The notes under the pieces were generated by a model that was not told the DNA's origin, did not search any database, and was given only the letters and a program-made list of their open reading frames with translations. A DNA stretch of 64,000 nucleotides from the NCBI RefSeq assembly GCF_040812395.1, contig NZ_JBFNXH010000017.1, positions 67,071 through 131,070 on the forward strand. The letters run 5' to 3'. Source of the DNA: Paenibacillus_E sp040812395 (GTDB taxonomy: Bacteria; Bacillota; Bacilli; Paenibacillales; NBRC-103111). Shown here piece after piece: positions 53,328 to 62,097 of the stretch (its first letter is position 1; each line of letters begins with the position of its first letter). Position numbers and translations under genes: made by a program.

Positions 53328-53369
53328 CCGTCCATTGTCACGTTTTGCGCGTGAATGGGCGGATTTTCT
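53328..53369 (+). terminator. Intrinsic terminator
   Basis: CCGTCCATTGTCACG pairs imperfectly with CGTGAATGGGCGG, then TTTT. Confidence 0.7.
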
Positions 53370-53401
53370 TGTTATACGGAGCCCTTTTTTCCAGCGATGT
53401 A

Positions 53402-53431
53402 TTGACATTGGAAATTACTATATGATATATA
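53402..53431 (+). promoter_or_regulatory. SigA-type promoter of htpG
   Basis: TTGACA (53402-53407), 18-bp spacer, TATATA (53426-53431). Transcription would start just before the CIRCE element. Confidence 0.7.
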
Positions 53432-53440
53432 AAAACTAGG

Positions 53441-53467
53441 TTAGCACTCCGTTGATTAGAGTGCTAA
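53441..53467. promoter_or_regulatory. CIRCE operator (HrcA site) upstream of htpG
   Basis: TTAGCACTC - nine bases - GAGTGCTAA, an exact match to the CIRCE consensus, 10 bp after the -10 hexamer and 64 bp before the htpG start codon. Confidence 0.95.
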
Positions 53468-53531
53468 GGCTTTGGCAAGACTGATTTGCGAGTATACGTA
53501 ATATGAACAGTAGTTGAAGGGAGATTTATTC

Positions 53532-55412
53532 ATGACGAAGAAGCAATTCCAAGCCGAATCGAAAAGATTACTCGAAATGATGATTAACTCCATTTATACA
53601 CAGCGAGAAATCTTTTTGAGAGAGCTTATTTCCAATGCCAGCGATGCTATCGACAAAATTTACTACAAGGCATTAACCGATGAGGCGCTGGTGTTTGACA
53701 AGGACAACTATTTCCTCCGCATCTCCGCTGACAAAGCAAGCAGAACGCTGACGATCTCGGACACCGGCATCGGGATGACGAAAGAGGATCTGGAGAATAA
53801 CCTTGGGATTATCGCGAAGAGCGGCTCATTGGCTTTCAAGAAAGAAAATGAACTCAAAGACGGACATAACATCATCGGCCAGTTCGGGGTCGGTTTCTAC
53901 TCGGCTTTCATGGTGGCGGACGAGATCACGGTGATTTCCAAAGCGCTGGGCAGCGACGAGGCGTTCAAGTGGGAGTCCACTGGCGCGGAAGGCTACACCA
54001 TCGAGCCGTCCGAGAAGGATTCCATCGGCACGGAGATTATTTTGAAAATTAAAGCGAACACCGAAGACGATAATTATGACGAGTTCCTGGAAGAGTATCG
54101 TTTGAAAGCGATTATTAAGAAGTATTCCGACTTTATCCGGTATCCGATCAAGATGGAGGTAACGGGGCGCAGGCCGGTTGAAGGCAGCGAGAACGATTAC
54201 GAGGACTATAGCGAAGAACAGACGGTCAACAGCATGGTTCCGATCTGGCGTAAAAATAAGAATGAGCTGACTACGGAAGATTACGAGAACTTTTATTTCG
54301 AAAAGCGCTATGGTTTCGATAAGCCGCTGAAGCACCTTCACATTAGTGCCGACGGCGCGGTTGTGTATCAAGCGATTTTGTATATCCCGGAGAATACGCC
54401 GTTCGACTACTATACGAAGGAGTATGAGAAGGGGCTTGAGCTTTATTGCAATGGCGTGCTGATCATGAACAAATGCTCGGATTTGCTTCCTGACTACTTC
54501 AGCTTTGTCAAAGGGATGGTAGACTCGGAAGACTTGTCGCTAAATATCTCGCGTGAGATGCTGCAGCACGACAGACAATTAAGCCTAATTGCGAAAAACA
54601 TCAAGAGCAAAATCAAAAGCCAGCTGCAAAGCCTGTTGAAAGATGAAAGAGAAAAGTACGAGCAATTCTATAATTCGTTTGGCCGCCAGCTGAAATATGG
54701 GGTCTACAGTGATTATGGTTCTAATAAAGATGTGCTGCAGGACTTGCTACTGTTCTACTCCTCCAAAGCGAAGAAGCTGATCACGTTGGATGAGTACGTA
54801 TCGGGTATGCCGGAAGACCAGAAGTATATCTACTATGCGGCTGGGGAGTCGAATGATCGCATTTCCAGACTTCCGCAAACGGAGCTGGTATCCGATAAAG
54901 GGTACGAAATCCTTTACTTTACGGATGATATCGACGAGTTCGCAATCAAGATGCTCATGAAATATAAAGAGAAAGAGTTCAAATCGGTATCGAGCAGCGA
55001 CTTAGGAATTGAGCCGGATGCGAATGACAATCAAACGGAAGCTGAAGAGAACGAAAGCAAGGATCTCTTTGCATCAATGAAAGACATTTTGGCGGACAAA
55101 GTGAAGAATGTAAAAGCGTCGAAGCGTCTGAAAAGCCATCCTGTATGTTTGTCGACAGAGGGCGAAGTGACGATTGAGATGGAGAAAATCTTGAAAGCTA
55201 TGCCGAACAACCAAGAGGTAAAAGCGGACAAGGTGTTGGAAATCAACGTGAACCACGAGGTATTCCAATCGTTGAAGGATGCTTATAGCGCGGATAAAGC
55301 GAAGCTTGCCCTGTACACGAATCTCTTGTACAATCAGGCGCTGCTCATCGAGGGCTTGACGATTCAAGATCCTGTTGAGTTTACGAATAATATTTGTAAA
55401 ATCATGGTGTAA
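53532..55412 (+). CDS. htpG: Hsp90-family chaperone HtpG
   Basis: 626 residues from the ATG at 53532 (AAGGGAGA). GHKL ATPase signatures: ELISNASDAIDKI, ISDTGIGMTKEDL, GQFGVGFYSAFMVAD, and the middle-domain Arg region LNISREMLQ. Full length with an acidic linker (ANDNQTEAEENESKD) before the dimerisation domain. It is an ATP-driven cytosolic chaperone induced by heat. The perfect CIRCE element puts it under HrcA, unlike B. subtilis htpG. Confidence 0.96.
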   Translation: MTKKQFQAESKRLLEMMINSIYTQREIFLRELISNASDAIDKIYYKALTDEALVFDKDNYFLRISADKASRTLTISDTGIGMTKEDLENNLGIIAKSGSLAFKKENELKDGHNIIGQFGVGFYSAFMVADEITVISKALGSDEAFKWESTGAEGYTIEPSEKDSIGTEIILKIKANTEDDNYDEFLEEYRLKAIIKKYSDFIRYPIKMEVTGRRPVEGSENDYEDYSEEQTVNSMVPIWRKNKNELTTEDYENFYFEKRYGFDKPLKHLHISADGAVVYQAILYIPENTPFDYYTKEYEKGLELYCNGVLIMNKCSDLLPDYFSFVKGMVDSEDLSLNISREMLQHDRQLSLIAKNIKSKIKSQLQSLLKDEREKYEQFYNSFGRQLKYGVYSDYGSNKDVLQDLLLFYSSKAKKLITLDEYVSGMPEDQKYIYYAAGESNDRISRLPQTELVSDKGYEILYFTDDIDEFAIKMLMKYKEKEFKSVSSSDLGIEPDANDNQTEAEENESKDLFASMKDILADKVKNVKASKRLKSHPVCLSTEGEVTIEMEKILKAMPNNQEVKADKVLEINVNHEVFQSLKDAYSADKAKLALYTNLLYNQALLIEGLTIQDPVEFTNNICKIMV

Positions 55413-55499
55413 CACCGCGCATGAAGAGAGCGGTATATGGCAAAGAACCCGTCACTGGCTAAACCAGTCCGGGTTTTTTTGTTTTTGGGAAGCGGGGGT
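55398..55499 (+). repeat. htpG-tail/terminator direct repeat, copy 1
   Basis: About 102 bp covering the last htpG codons (AAAATCATGGT), the ACACCGCGCATGAAGA spacer, the terminator and the following GGGAAGCGGGGG. Nearly the same sequence recurs at 57965-58067. Confidence 0.85.
55441..55487 (+). terminator. htpG terminator
   Basis: AACCCG-(TCACTGG)...CCAGTC-CGGGTT stem followed by TTTTTTTG. Confidence 0.85.
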
Positions 55500-55535
55500 C
55501 AGGTTGAAATGCGCTTGCAGCCGTCAGAAGCGCTG

Positions 55536-56171
55536 TTATCCGATTATCCGGCTCCTCACGGCAAGCAAGGTTTTACTTTTCAGCTCTTCAATGGCGCTGA
55601 TCAAATCAAGCATCTGCTTCATATACTGGCGTCTCGCTTCCGAGTCTTTCAGGGAAGCCAGGTTGATTTCGATGGTGAGATTAGCTGATTGAGCAGCAGC
55701 CTCGAACAAGATGGCCCCAATGCCGAGGTCGGATATGACATTCTTGTTAGAGTTTTCGGCAATTGTGAGCGTGCATCGCAAGCCATCGCGGCAAACCTCC
55801 ATCAGACGAAGCGGCACGGTGATAGCGGCAGCCGTTGCAGCCTGAATAGCCTGGCTGCGAAGGTCCTTCTCCTCAGCTGTCTGCTTGGGAAGCCGGAGTG
55901 CTTCCATGTACTGCTGGAATGCTGCGATGTCAGAAGCGAGCAGTTCCTCACAGGCTGCGGTTAAGTCATTCATAACGCGAATGGCTGCTGCAATCTGTTC
56001 GTGAACGTCAACGAATTTGTCGCCCTGCGAGAGATTGCCGACCATCGCTGTCATTGACGCTCCAAGCGCGGCGACTAGCGCGGCAACACTTCCGCCGCCC
56101 GGTGTAGGCGCAGAGCTTCCCGCTTGCTGAATAAAATCGCGTATCGATTGATCCCATGATATCGCATTCAT
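55536..56171 (-). CDS. fchA: Cyclodeaminase/cyclohydrolase family protein (FchA-like)
   Basis: 211 residues, ATG overlapping the folD stop as ATGA. FTCD_C/FchA features: IQQAGSSAPTPGGGSVAALV with ALGASMTAMVGNLS (glycine-rich folate-binding start), VPLRLMEVC, NKNVISDLGIGAILFEAA. FchA is methenyl-THF cyclohydrolase; relatives are formimino-THF cyclodeaminases. With its coupled FolD partner it would cover methylene-THF to formyl-THF conversion. No formate-THF ligase or histidine-degradation gene is nearby. Confidence 0.88.
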   Translation of the reverse strand: MNAISWDQSIRDFIQQAGSSAPTPGGGSVAALVAALGASMTAMVGNLSQGDKFVDVHEQIAAAIRVMNDLTAACEELLASDIAAFQQYMEALRLPKQTAEEKDLRSQAIQAATAAAITVPLRLMEVCRDGLRCTLTIAENSNKNVISDLGIGAILFEAAAQSANLTIEINLASLKDSEARRQYMKQMLDLISAIEELKSKTLLAVRSRIIG

Positions 56172-57034
56172 ACGTAGCGCGCCTCCCCTGCGTGTTGTTG
56201 CAGCTCGATAGCTTTCAATAGATTCTGAAACAGAATCGCGGTGGTTAACGTGCCGACTCCGCCTGGAACAGGAGAAACGGCCAGCACCTTTTCACTGATA
56301 TTCGGTGCTGCGTCGCCCACGATTTTACCGTCAGCGGCCTCATTGATGCCGGCGTCGATCAGGATCAAGTTGGCGTGGACCATCTCCATGGTGATCACAT
56401 CAGGACGGCCGACGGCTACGAAGGCAATCTCTGCGTGCCCTAGGTGCGAAGCGATATCAGGCGTTCGGGAATGGCACACAGTGACAGTCGCATTCTCCCT
56501 TTGAAGCATATGAAAGAGGGGGAGTCCAACAGTCTGACCTCTGCCGACCAAGGTGACATTTTTGCCTTCCAGCGTATGGCCGTAAAAGGCGAGCAATTGG
56601 ATGCACGCTTGTGGAGTTGCGGGATAGAGCCCCTTGTCCCCAGTAACGGTAGCCAGCTTGTTGCTGGGCGTTACGCCATCGATATCCTTATCGGGCGAGA
56701 TGGACTTTTCGATGGTGGAAGCGGACAGATGCCGCGGCAGAGGAAGCTCCAACATAATGCCATGCACATTCGGGTCTGCATTCAGTTGGGAGATGAGCTG
56801 CAGGATATCTGGCTCGCTTGTGTCTTCCTTGAAGGCGTGGAGATGGAAAGCTACTCCTAGCTTCTCAGCAATCTTTTGCTTAGCGCGGGCGTAATAGGCA
56901 GAAGCAGGATCTCCTTCCACCAGAATTGTTGCCATGCGCGGTACAATTCCTGCTGTTTTCAGCTCCTCTACACGCGTTCGGACCGCCTCATATACGCCAT
57001 CGGCCGCTTCCTTTGCTTTCATGAGCATTGCCAT
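56168..57034 (-). CDS. folD: FolD, methylene-THF dehydrogenase with altered cyclohydrolase site
   Basis: 288 residues from the ATG at 57034 (GGGAGG 8 bp upstream; an ATG at 57040 is too close to the site). Motifs: SAYYARAKQK (Tyr48, Lys52), HGIMLELPLP, DKDIDGVTPSN (Asp119), VGRGQTVGLPL, PGGVGTLTT. These align at a constant offset of two with the E. coli active-site trio Lys54, Gln98 and Asp121: Lys and Asp are kept, but Gln is Glu96 here. VGRS and PGGVGPMT are changed as well. The enzyme probably keeps NADP-dependent dehydrogenation while cyclohydrolase activity is doubtful. Confidence 0.93.
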   Translation of the reverse strand: MAMLMKAKEAADGVYEAVRTRVEELKTAGIVPRMATILVEGDPASAYYARAKQKIAEKLGVAFHLHAFKEDTSEPDILQLISQLNADPNVHGIMLELPLPRHLSASTIEKSISPDKDIDGVTPSNKLATVTGDKGLYPATPQACIQLLAFYGHTLEGKNVTLVGRGQTVGLPLFHMLQRENATVTVCHSRTPDIASHLGHAEIAFVAVGRPDVITMEMVHANLILIDAGINEAADGKIVGDAAPNISEKVLAVSPVPGGVGTLTTAILFQNLLKAIELQQHAGEARYV

Positions 57035-57371
57035 TTCCATAACCTCCCTGTTCAAATATGCAATTTTGAATCAATAAACGAAAAAAAGCATCGGCAGACG
57101 CTCGTCAATGACGGCACATCTGCAAATACTTTTTCCCCAGGCGAACGGTACGTTCCAACTGAATGCTCCCTCGTGGTTAATTCCACTGTTTTCGCCAGTC
57201 ACATTCAATGCTATTTCCTTCATCATATCAAAGAATAGTTCATAGTTAAAGTGCTGAAAGCTAAATAAATCTATGTGAGATGACGATATAAAGTAGACTT
57301 TGAAATTAACAATAAAATGGAAAATTGTTAAAAATAACACATTTTTCAGAGGGATGGAGTGAGCGGCAATC
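57035..57371. other. 337-bp divergent gap
   Basis: Serves folD on one side and the lipoprotein gene on the other. AT-rich near 57290-57340. No operator, riboswitch or terminator stands out. Confidence 0.4.
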
Positions 57372-57956
57372 TTGAAAGGGGATCGAAATAGTAGGAAGTT
57401 TACCATGTTTTGCGCTGTGATCATTTTAATGCTTATTTCCGGGTGCAGCAGCGAGGCTGGCAAGCTTGTTCCCGATGCTTTTTCCGCTAAAGATCTGTGT
57501 ATGGAAAAAACCGGCTTTCCGGATAGCGAAATTTGCTACGGAACGGATCGGAAAAGGGTCGAAAGGATTTTAGGCTCCGGGAAGGGCAGCGGTGTGGTTC
57601 AAAAGTATGATGATGGCGTCTCCGTGATGTATCGCGAGGATAAAGTTGCCGGATTGGCCATTGGCTTCTCATTAGAAAAACGGATGCAGATTACACGCGG
57701 AATTCGCATAGGATCGAAAAAGGAAGAAGTCGAGCAGAAATACGGAAAAAAATACGCAATTGTAACAGCGCTAGGAGGCACGCTCTATAGTTTCTATAAG
57801 GAAAATAATCTTCCGTTGGAACGAAAGGCCTATAAAAGCGAGAGGTCGGATGACGAGAAGCAGGGCGTCTTTGAAATATGGTTCTCGTATGATAAAGCCG
57901 GGGGAGTGAACGAGATCATCTTGTCGGATCAAAGGATGTCAGCGGAAAAGAAGTGA
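57372..57956 (+). CDS. Small lipoprotein of unknown function
   Basis: 194 residues from a TTG; an ATG at 57405 has a better site (AGGAAG) but would drop the basic N-terminus. Lipobox LISGC at about 21-25. The mature part has repeated short motifs GTDRKRVERILGSG and GSKKEEVEQKYGKK, each a strand-turn-helix as in small SmpA/OmlA-like domains. It should be anchored outside the membrane. No partner gene is evident. Confidence 0.75.
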   Translation: MKGDRNSRKFTMFCAVIILMLISGCSSEAGKLVPDAFSAKDLCMEKTGFPDSEICYGTDRKRVERILGSGKGSGVVQKYDDGVSVMYREDKVAGLAIGFSLEKRMQITRGIRIGSKKEEVEQKYGKKYAIVTALGGTLYSFYKENNLPLERKAYKSERSDDEKQGVFEIWFSYDKAGGVNEIILSDQRMSAEKK

Positions 57957-57964
57957 AGTCCGGC

Positions 57965-58067
57965 AAAATCATGGTATAACACCGCGCATGAAGAACGCGG
58001 CATATGGCAAAGAACCCGTTACTGGCGTAAACCAGTCCGGGTTCTTTGTTTTTTGGGAAGCGGGGGC
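57965..58067 (+). repeat. htpG-tail/terminator direct repeat, copy 2
   Basis: Starts 9 bp after the lipoprotein gene and includes AAAATCATGGT, the last sense codons of htpG, although no htpG precedes it here. About 90% identical by eye to 55398-55499. Confidence 0.85.
58009..58052 (+). terminator. Terminator within repeat copy 2
   Basis: AAAGAACCCG...CGGGTTCTTT with inner ACTGG/CCAGT, then TTTTTT; it now serves the lipoprotein gene. Confidence 0.85.
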
Positions 58068-58101
58068 GTTTCTATTCATAGGTACAACGTCATCTTATCA
58101 T

Positions 58102-58470
58102 TTAGAAAATCAACACTTTACCATTAACCTCAGCCGGGCTTGGTCCAACATTAGTAATTTGGAGTCGGTCGGTTCCGGCCGGGACAACAAAAGTCAGCAC
58201 AAAGGTCCGTGTTCCTCTCACAGTTACAGCGTTCGTGATGGGGCGATGGGTGACGGCGTCTACAATCTGGTATCTGATGACAGGCTGAGTAAGGAAGCCG
58301 GCCGAAGGACGTTGGGAAATGATGATTTCGCCGAAATTAACAACGTTTCTGAGCCGAAAAGCACCGGAGAAAACAGTTACACCTGAGCCAATTCTCGGGA
58401 AAAGGAAGACGACGGATCGGAGAATGATGGATGAAGAACGCTTGCTCGTTAACTTTAAACTTGGCTTCAA
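58102..58470 (-). CDS. Hypothetical beta-rich protein
   Basis: 122 residues from a TTG at 58470, chosen because GGAGGTGAT lies 5 bp upstream. Composition is Val/Thr/Ile-rich with PVIRYQIVDAVTHRPITNAV, GTRTFVLTFVVPAG and DRLQITNVGPSPAEVNG, a pattern of immunoglobulin-like or coat-type beta sandwiches. No signal peptide. Not recognised; a spore-surface protein is only a guess from the composition. Confidence 0.5.
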   Translation of the reverse strand: MKPSLKLTSKRSSSIILRSVVFLFPRIGSGVTVFSGAFRLRNVVNFGEIIISQRPSAGFLTQPVIRYQIVDAVTHRPITNAVTVRGTRTFVLTFVVPAGTDRLQITNVGPSPAEVNGKVLIF

Positions 58471-58627
58471 TTCGATCACCTCCAATCTATCTCTATTCCA
58501 TATAAGATATGAAAATATGAAAAATTGGTTCCATTTTTAAGAAAATTGGGAGGTTTCATAGAAAGAAAAGAAACTCCAGATATTGAAGATAAAACAATGC
58601 CAGGCTTCATATCGTGGCCACATATGC

Positions 58628-58668
58628 AGAAAAGACCAAACAACCCCTCTCGCCGAGGGGCTGTTTGG
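58628..58668 (-). terminator. Terminator of the solute-binding protein gene
   Basis: CCAAACAaCCCCTC pairs with GAGGGGcTGTTTGG; on the minus strand a TCTTTTC tract follows. Confidence 0.8.
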
Positions 58669-58676
58669 CATGCGCG

Positions 58677-60230
58677 CTATTTTGTCTTCCTGGCAGCAGC
58701 CCAGACGTCCAACTGCCGCTGCTTCTCTTCAATGACTTTATTGCCGCCAGCGTCCTTCAAGGATTTAAGCAGCGCTGGCATAATTTTATCGGGATCGAAT
58801 TCGCCCGAATTGAGTGCTCCTGTGTACTGCGGGAGGGCATTCCCGCAGGCAATCACCTCATTTTTCACTTTATCCGGGTCGAAAATGAACCCAAGAGCAA
58901 GGGACCTGTCAGCGGTTTCGTTAAAGACCCTGTATTTTTCCCAGAGATTAGGGTCATCGCCTGCCCAGATATAGGAGTTCAACTGATTGCCGAACACCCA
59001 TGGCAAATTAAGGTTATACCCGATGGTTTTGGCGGATTCTCCAGGCGGGTAGTCGATCAGGTTGTCTCCCTTTTTGACAAAATGCTTGCCTTCGATCCCC
59101 CAATCGAGCAGATTGAGCAAGTATTTATCCGTGTAGAGCAAATTCAGGAACATCATCGCTCGTTCGGGATTCTTTGAGGTACGAGGGATGGCGAACATCG
59201 CGCTTGTGACATCGCCGGTCGTCGTATAGGGCTTGGTCAGCTCCACGCTCACCATAGGGAATCCTGTATTCCGCGATTCTTGCGTATTGAATCCGGGCTT
59301 GATGGACTGCGCATAGGCGAAAGCTTTGCCGGCCTTAACCGCTTCAAATTCATTCTGCCTGGAGGTGGAGCCGTCTTTGTTGATATATCCGGCCTGATAC
59401 CAGCCGTGCATGATTTTGGCGTAATGCAGATACGTTGGGGTTTCATACAGATTAATGACCTTCAGTTCTTTGCTGTCACGGTCAATGACACCTGGCCCGC
59501 TGCTGGAATCCAGCATGTCGAACTTTCCGTAGCCGGGCAGCACGGTCAAGGGGGACCGATCGTATTTGACTTGTAGGGGGACCATGCCCGGTTCGTTTGC
59601 TTGTATCGTTTTCCAAATGGGTTCCATATCTTCAAGATCATGTACAAGGGAGAGATCAATGTGGTATTTATCCACGATGTCCTTCCGCATGACGATGCCT
59701 TTGGTGGAGGCAAACTCTTTGTTGGTCAGCACGCCGTAAATGCTTCCTTTTACTCTTCCATTCTCGATATAGGCGGGATCCAGCGTGCTCGTAATGCCTT
59801 GTCCATATTGATTCAGCAGTTCATCGAGCGGGATAATTTGTCTTTTGGCGACTTCTTGGCCCAAGAATAACCAGGAGGAAGTGAACATCAAATCAAATGT
59901 TTCATTGGAGAGGAACATCAGGTTGGTTTTATCCGACCAGACGGATAAATCAATGGGCCGCAGTTCGATTGTGGCATTTATCTTCTTTTCCAAATAGGCA
60001 TTCATAGCATCCTGCACGTCGGGCAAATCTTTAGGAACGGTGCCGATAGGGAACACCATGACCATATGGTAAGGCGGCAGTTTTGCTGCGGCTTCATTCA
60101 TCTGCTCGGTTGTTGGTGCAGAAGTTTGGGGCGTCTGAGGCGCGGTTCCGGGATTGCTGCAAGCTAAGAGCAGGGTGGCGCAGACAAGGCTTGTGCCCAG
60201 AACAGTTATTAGTTTACGGATGATTTTCAA
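58677..60230 (-). CDS. Sugar-type ABC solute-binding lipoprotein (LipO/DUF3502-like)
   Basis: 517 residues; lipobox LLLAC at about 20-24. Typical Paenibacillus extracellular solute-binding protein family 1: MNAYLEKKINATIELRPID, WSDKTNLMFLSNETFDLMFTS (split), GYNLNLPWVFGNQLNSYIW, and a C-terminal DUF3502-like part ending KQRQLDVWAA. It captures an oligosaccharide for an ABC importer, but no permease genes are next to it. It is divergent from a YesM-type kinase 104 bp away, which likely regulates it. Confidence 0.9.
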   Translation of the reverse strand: MKIIRKLITVLGTSLVCATLLLACSNPGTAPQTPQTSAPTTEQMNEAAAKLPPYHMVMVFPIGTVPKDLPDVQDAMNAYLEKKINATIELRPIDLSVWSDKTNLMFLSNETFDLMFTSSWLFLGQEVAKRQIIPLDELLNQYGQGITSTLDPAYIENGRVKGSIYGVLTNKEFASTKGIVMRKDIVDKYHIDLSLVHDLEDMEPIWKTIQANEPGMVPLQVKYDRSPLTVLPGYGKFDMLDSSSGPGVIDRDSKELKVINLYETPTYLHYAKIMHGWYQAGYINKDGSTSRQNEFEAVKAGKAFAYAQSIKPGFNTQESRNTGFPMVSVELTKPYTTTGDVTSAMFAIPRTSKNPERAMMFLNLLYTDKYLLNLLDWGIEGKHFVKKGDNLIDYPPGESAKTIGYNLNLPWVFGNQLNSYIWAGDDPNLWEKYRVFNETADRSLALGFIFDPDKVKNEVIACGNALPQYTGALNSGEFDPDKIMPALLKSLKDAGGNKVIEEKQRQLDVWAAARKTK

Positions 60231-60334
60231 TGCGAATACCCCCTACTAGACCTAATATATCAAATAACCTTGGGCATAAAAAGAAGGAATCAGGTAATTG
60301 GCGTGGAATTGACGGGAGTAAAAGGAGGCCGTGC

Positions 60335-62089
60335 ATGTTCATTAAAAGAGGAACGCTTCGCTCACAGCTTATTTTGGGTTTTGCTCTAGTAACGGTTCCG
60401 CTCGTTATTTTATTAATTTGGAATAACATGTATGCGACGAAGGTTGTGCATTCTCAGGTTGCACAATCCAATAAAAATATGCTGACGATGTATATGAACC
60501 AAATCGATCAGGTGCTTGAAGAGCTGGACAAGTACTTGTACAGGACGGCGAACCAGGATAGCGACTTAATCTCGCTTAGCGCCTTCGAGGAAGATAACCC
60601 TGAGTCTTATTATGCCAGAATTCGTACGCTGAATGCGATGTATTTGAATACGAACTACTATAAAGATGCAGACGTGCTCTTTGCTTATAGTTCCAGATAT
60701 GCCGATTTGCTCGTAGCGCCTCAGCCTTATATGAATAATGATCGTAAAGAATCGATTAAGGCGAGACTGGATAAGCTCATGCTGGATTCGACGACCCGAA
60801 GCTCGCTGCAGCACTCCTGGCAGCTGATTTATCAAGATCAACAATACTCGCTCGTCCGCCTTGTCGACACCGGGTACGATTCCTATATTGGCGCTTGGGT
60901 GGATATTAATCGGCTGATGATCCCGCTAAATTTGCTTCATTTGGGGGAACAGGGGCAGGCCTTGTTTTTATCGAAAGAAGGAACCGTGCTTAATGCCCTT
61001 AAAGATGAGGAATTCGAGAAAAGTCTGAAATCCATAGACTGGAAGGTCAATGTAACTGCGGAAGATCAACCGTACCAGATTGTGCGTCTGGCTGAGAAAT
61101 ATTTGCTCGTTATCCAGCCGTCGCATCATGCGGAGATGTATTTGTCCGTGATGATACCGGAGCGCAATCTGCTGGAGGGGCTGGCCTTTTTCCAGAGAAT
61201 TAATTATTACGTGCCTGTGTTAGCGCTGCTTATCCTGTTATTGTACTTGTTCTTCCTGGAACGGTTCATTGTAAGGCCAATCGCCAGGTTGATCAAAGGC
61301 ATGCGTAGAATTTATTCAGGCGATCTATCCGTTCGGTTTAGTGACGACAGATTGATGGAGTTTAAGGTGATTGGCGAGACATTCAATAACATGGTCACCC
61401 AGATTGAAGTGCTGAAGATTGATATCTACGAGGAGCAGATCCGCACGAAAAAAGCGGAGCTTAAGCATCTGCAGGCTCAGATTCATCCGCATTTCTTTAT
61501 GAACTCACTGAATATTGTATACAATCTTGCCCAAACGAAAAATTTCGAGCTTATTCAGCAAATGGCCATTCATCTGGTCAAATATTTCCGCTTCGCTATT
61601 CGGACGCATCTCTCATCGATTACATTGATGGAAGAACTTGAGCATATCCGGAGCTATTTGGCTGTGCAGCAGGTGCGTTTTCCGGAGCATCTTTCTTTTC
61701 ATATTGACATTGAGTCTGATCTGCAAAACTGCCGTATCCCGCCTTCAACGGTACAGCCTCTTGTGGAAAACGCCATGATTCATGGCTTCTCGATTCATTC
61801 CTCGCAATCGTTTCAAATCGGGATTGAAGTGCGGCCTGATCCCGAGTCGGAAGCGCATTTCCTCGTTCAGGTGAGGGACAATGGCAAGGGGATGACTGAT
61901 GAGAAGCTGAGACAGCTGCAAGCCCAGAGCTATTTTGAAGAAGAGGGCAGCGATCATATTGGCTTGTGGAATGTGATGCGCAGGTGTAAGCTATACTACA
62001 AATCAAATGTGGATATTGTGCTGGAGCGGGTGGAGCCAAGCGGTTCATTGATCACGTTAAGGCTTCCCCGCCAAAGTACAGATGAATGA
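60335..62089 (+). CDS. YesM-type sensor histidine kinase
   Basis: 584 residues from the ATG at 60335 (AAAGGAGG). Membrane segments at about 14-32 and 290-310 enclose a large extracellular sensor. HAMP domain (RFIVRPIARLIKGMRRIYSG), phospho-acceptor domain LKHLQAQIHPHFFMNSLN (His near 384), and ATPase motifs VQPLVENAMIHGF, VRDNGKGM and HIGLWNVMRR. Such kinases sense cell-surface sugars or wall fragments. The stop overlaps the start region of the response regulator gene. Confidence 0.93.
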   Translation: MFIKRGTLRSQLILGFALVTVPLVILLIWNNMYATKVVHSQVAQSNKNMLTMYMNQIDQVLEELDKYLYRTANQDSDLISLSAFEEDNPESYYARIRTLNAMYLNTNYYKDADVLFAYSSRYADLLVAPQPYMNNDRKESIKARLDKLMLDSTTRSSLQHSWQLIYQDQQYSLVRLVDTGYDSYIGAWVDINRLMIPLNLLHLGEQGQALFLSKEGTVLNALKDEEFEKSLKSIDWKVNVTAEDQPYQIVRLAEKYLLVIQPSHHAEMYLSVMIPERNLLEGLAFFQRINYYVPVLALLILLLYLFFLERFIVRPIARLIKGMRRIYSGDLSVRFSDDRLMEFKVIGETFNNMVTQIEVLKIDIYEEQIRTKKAELKHLQAQIHPHFFMNSLNIVYNLAQTKNFELIQQMAIHLVKYFRFAIRTHLSSITLMEELEHIRSYLAVQQVRFPEHLSFHIDIESDLQNCRIPPSTVQPLVENAMIHGFSIHSSQSFQIGIEVRPDPESEAHFLVQVRDNGKGMTDEKLRQLQAQSYFEEEGSDHIGLWNVMRRCKLYYKSNVDIVLERVEPSGSLITLRLPRQSTDE

Positions 62090-62097
62090 GGGATAGG

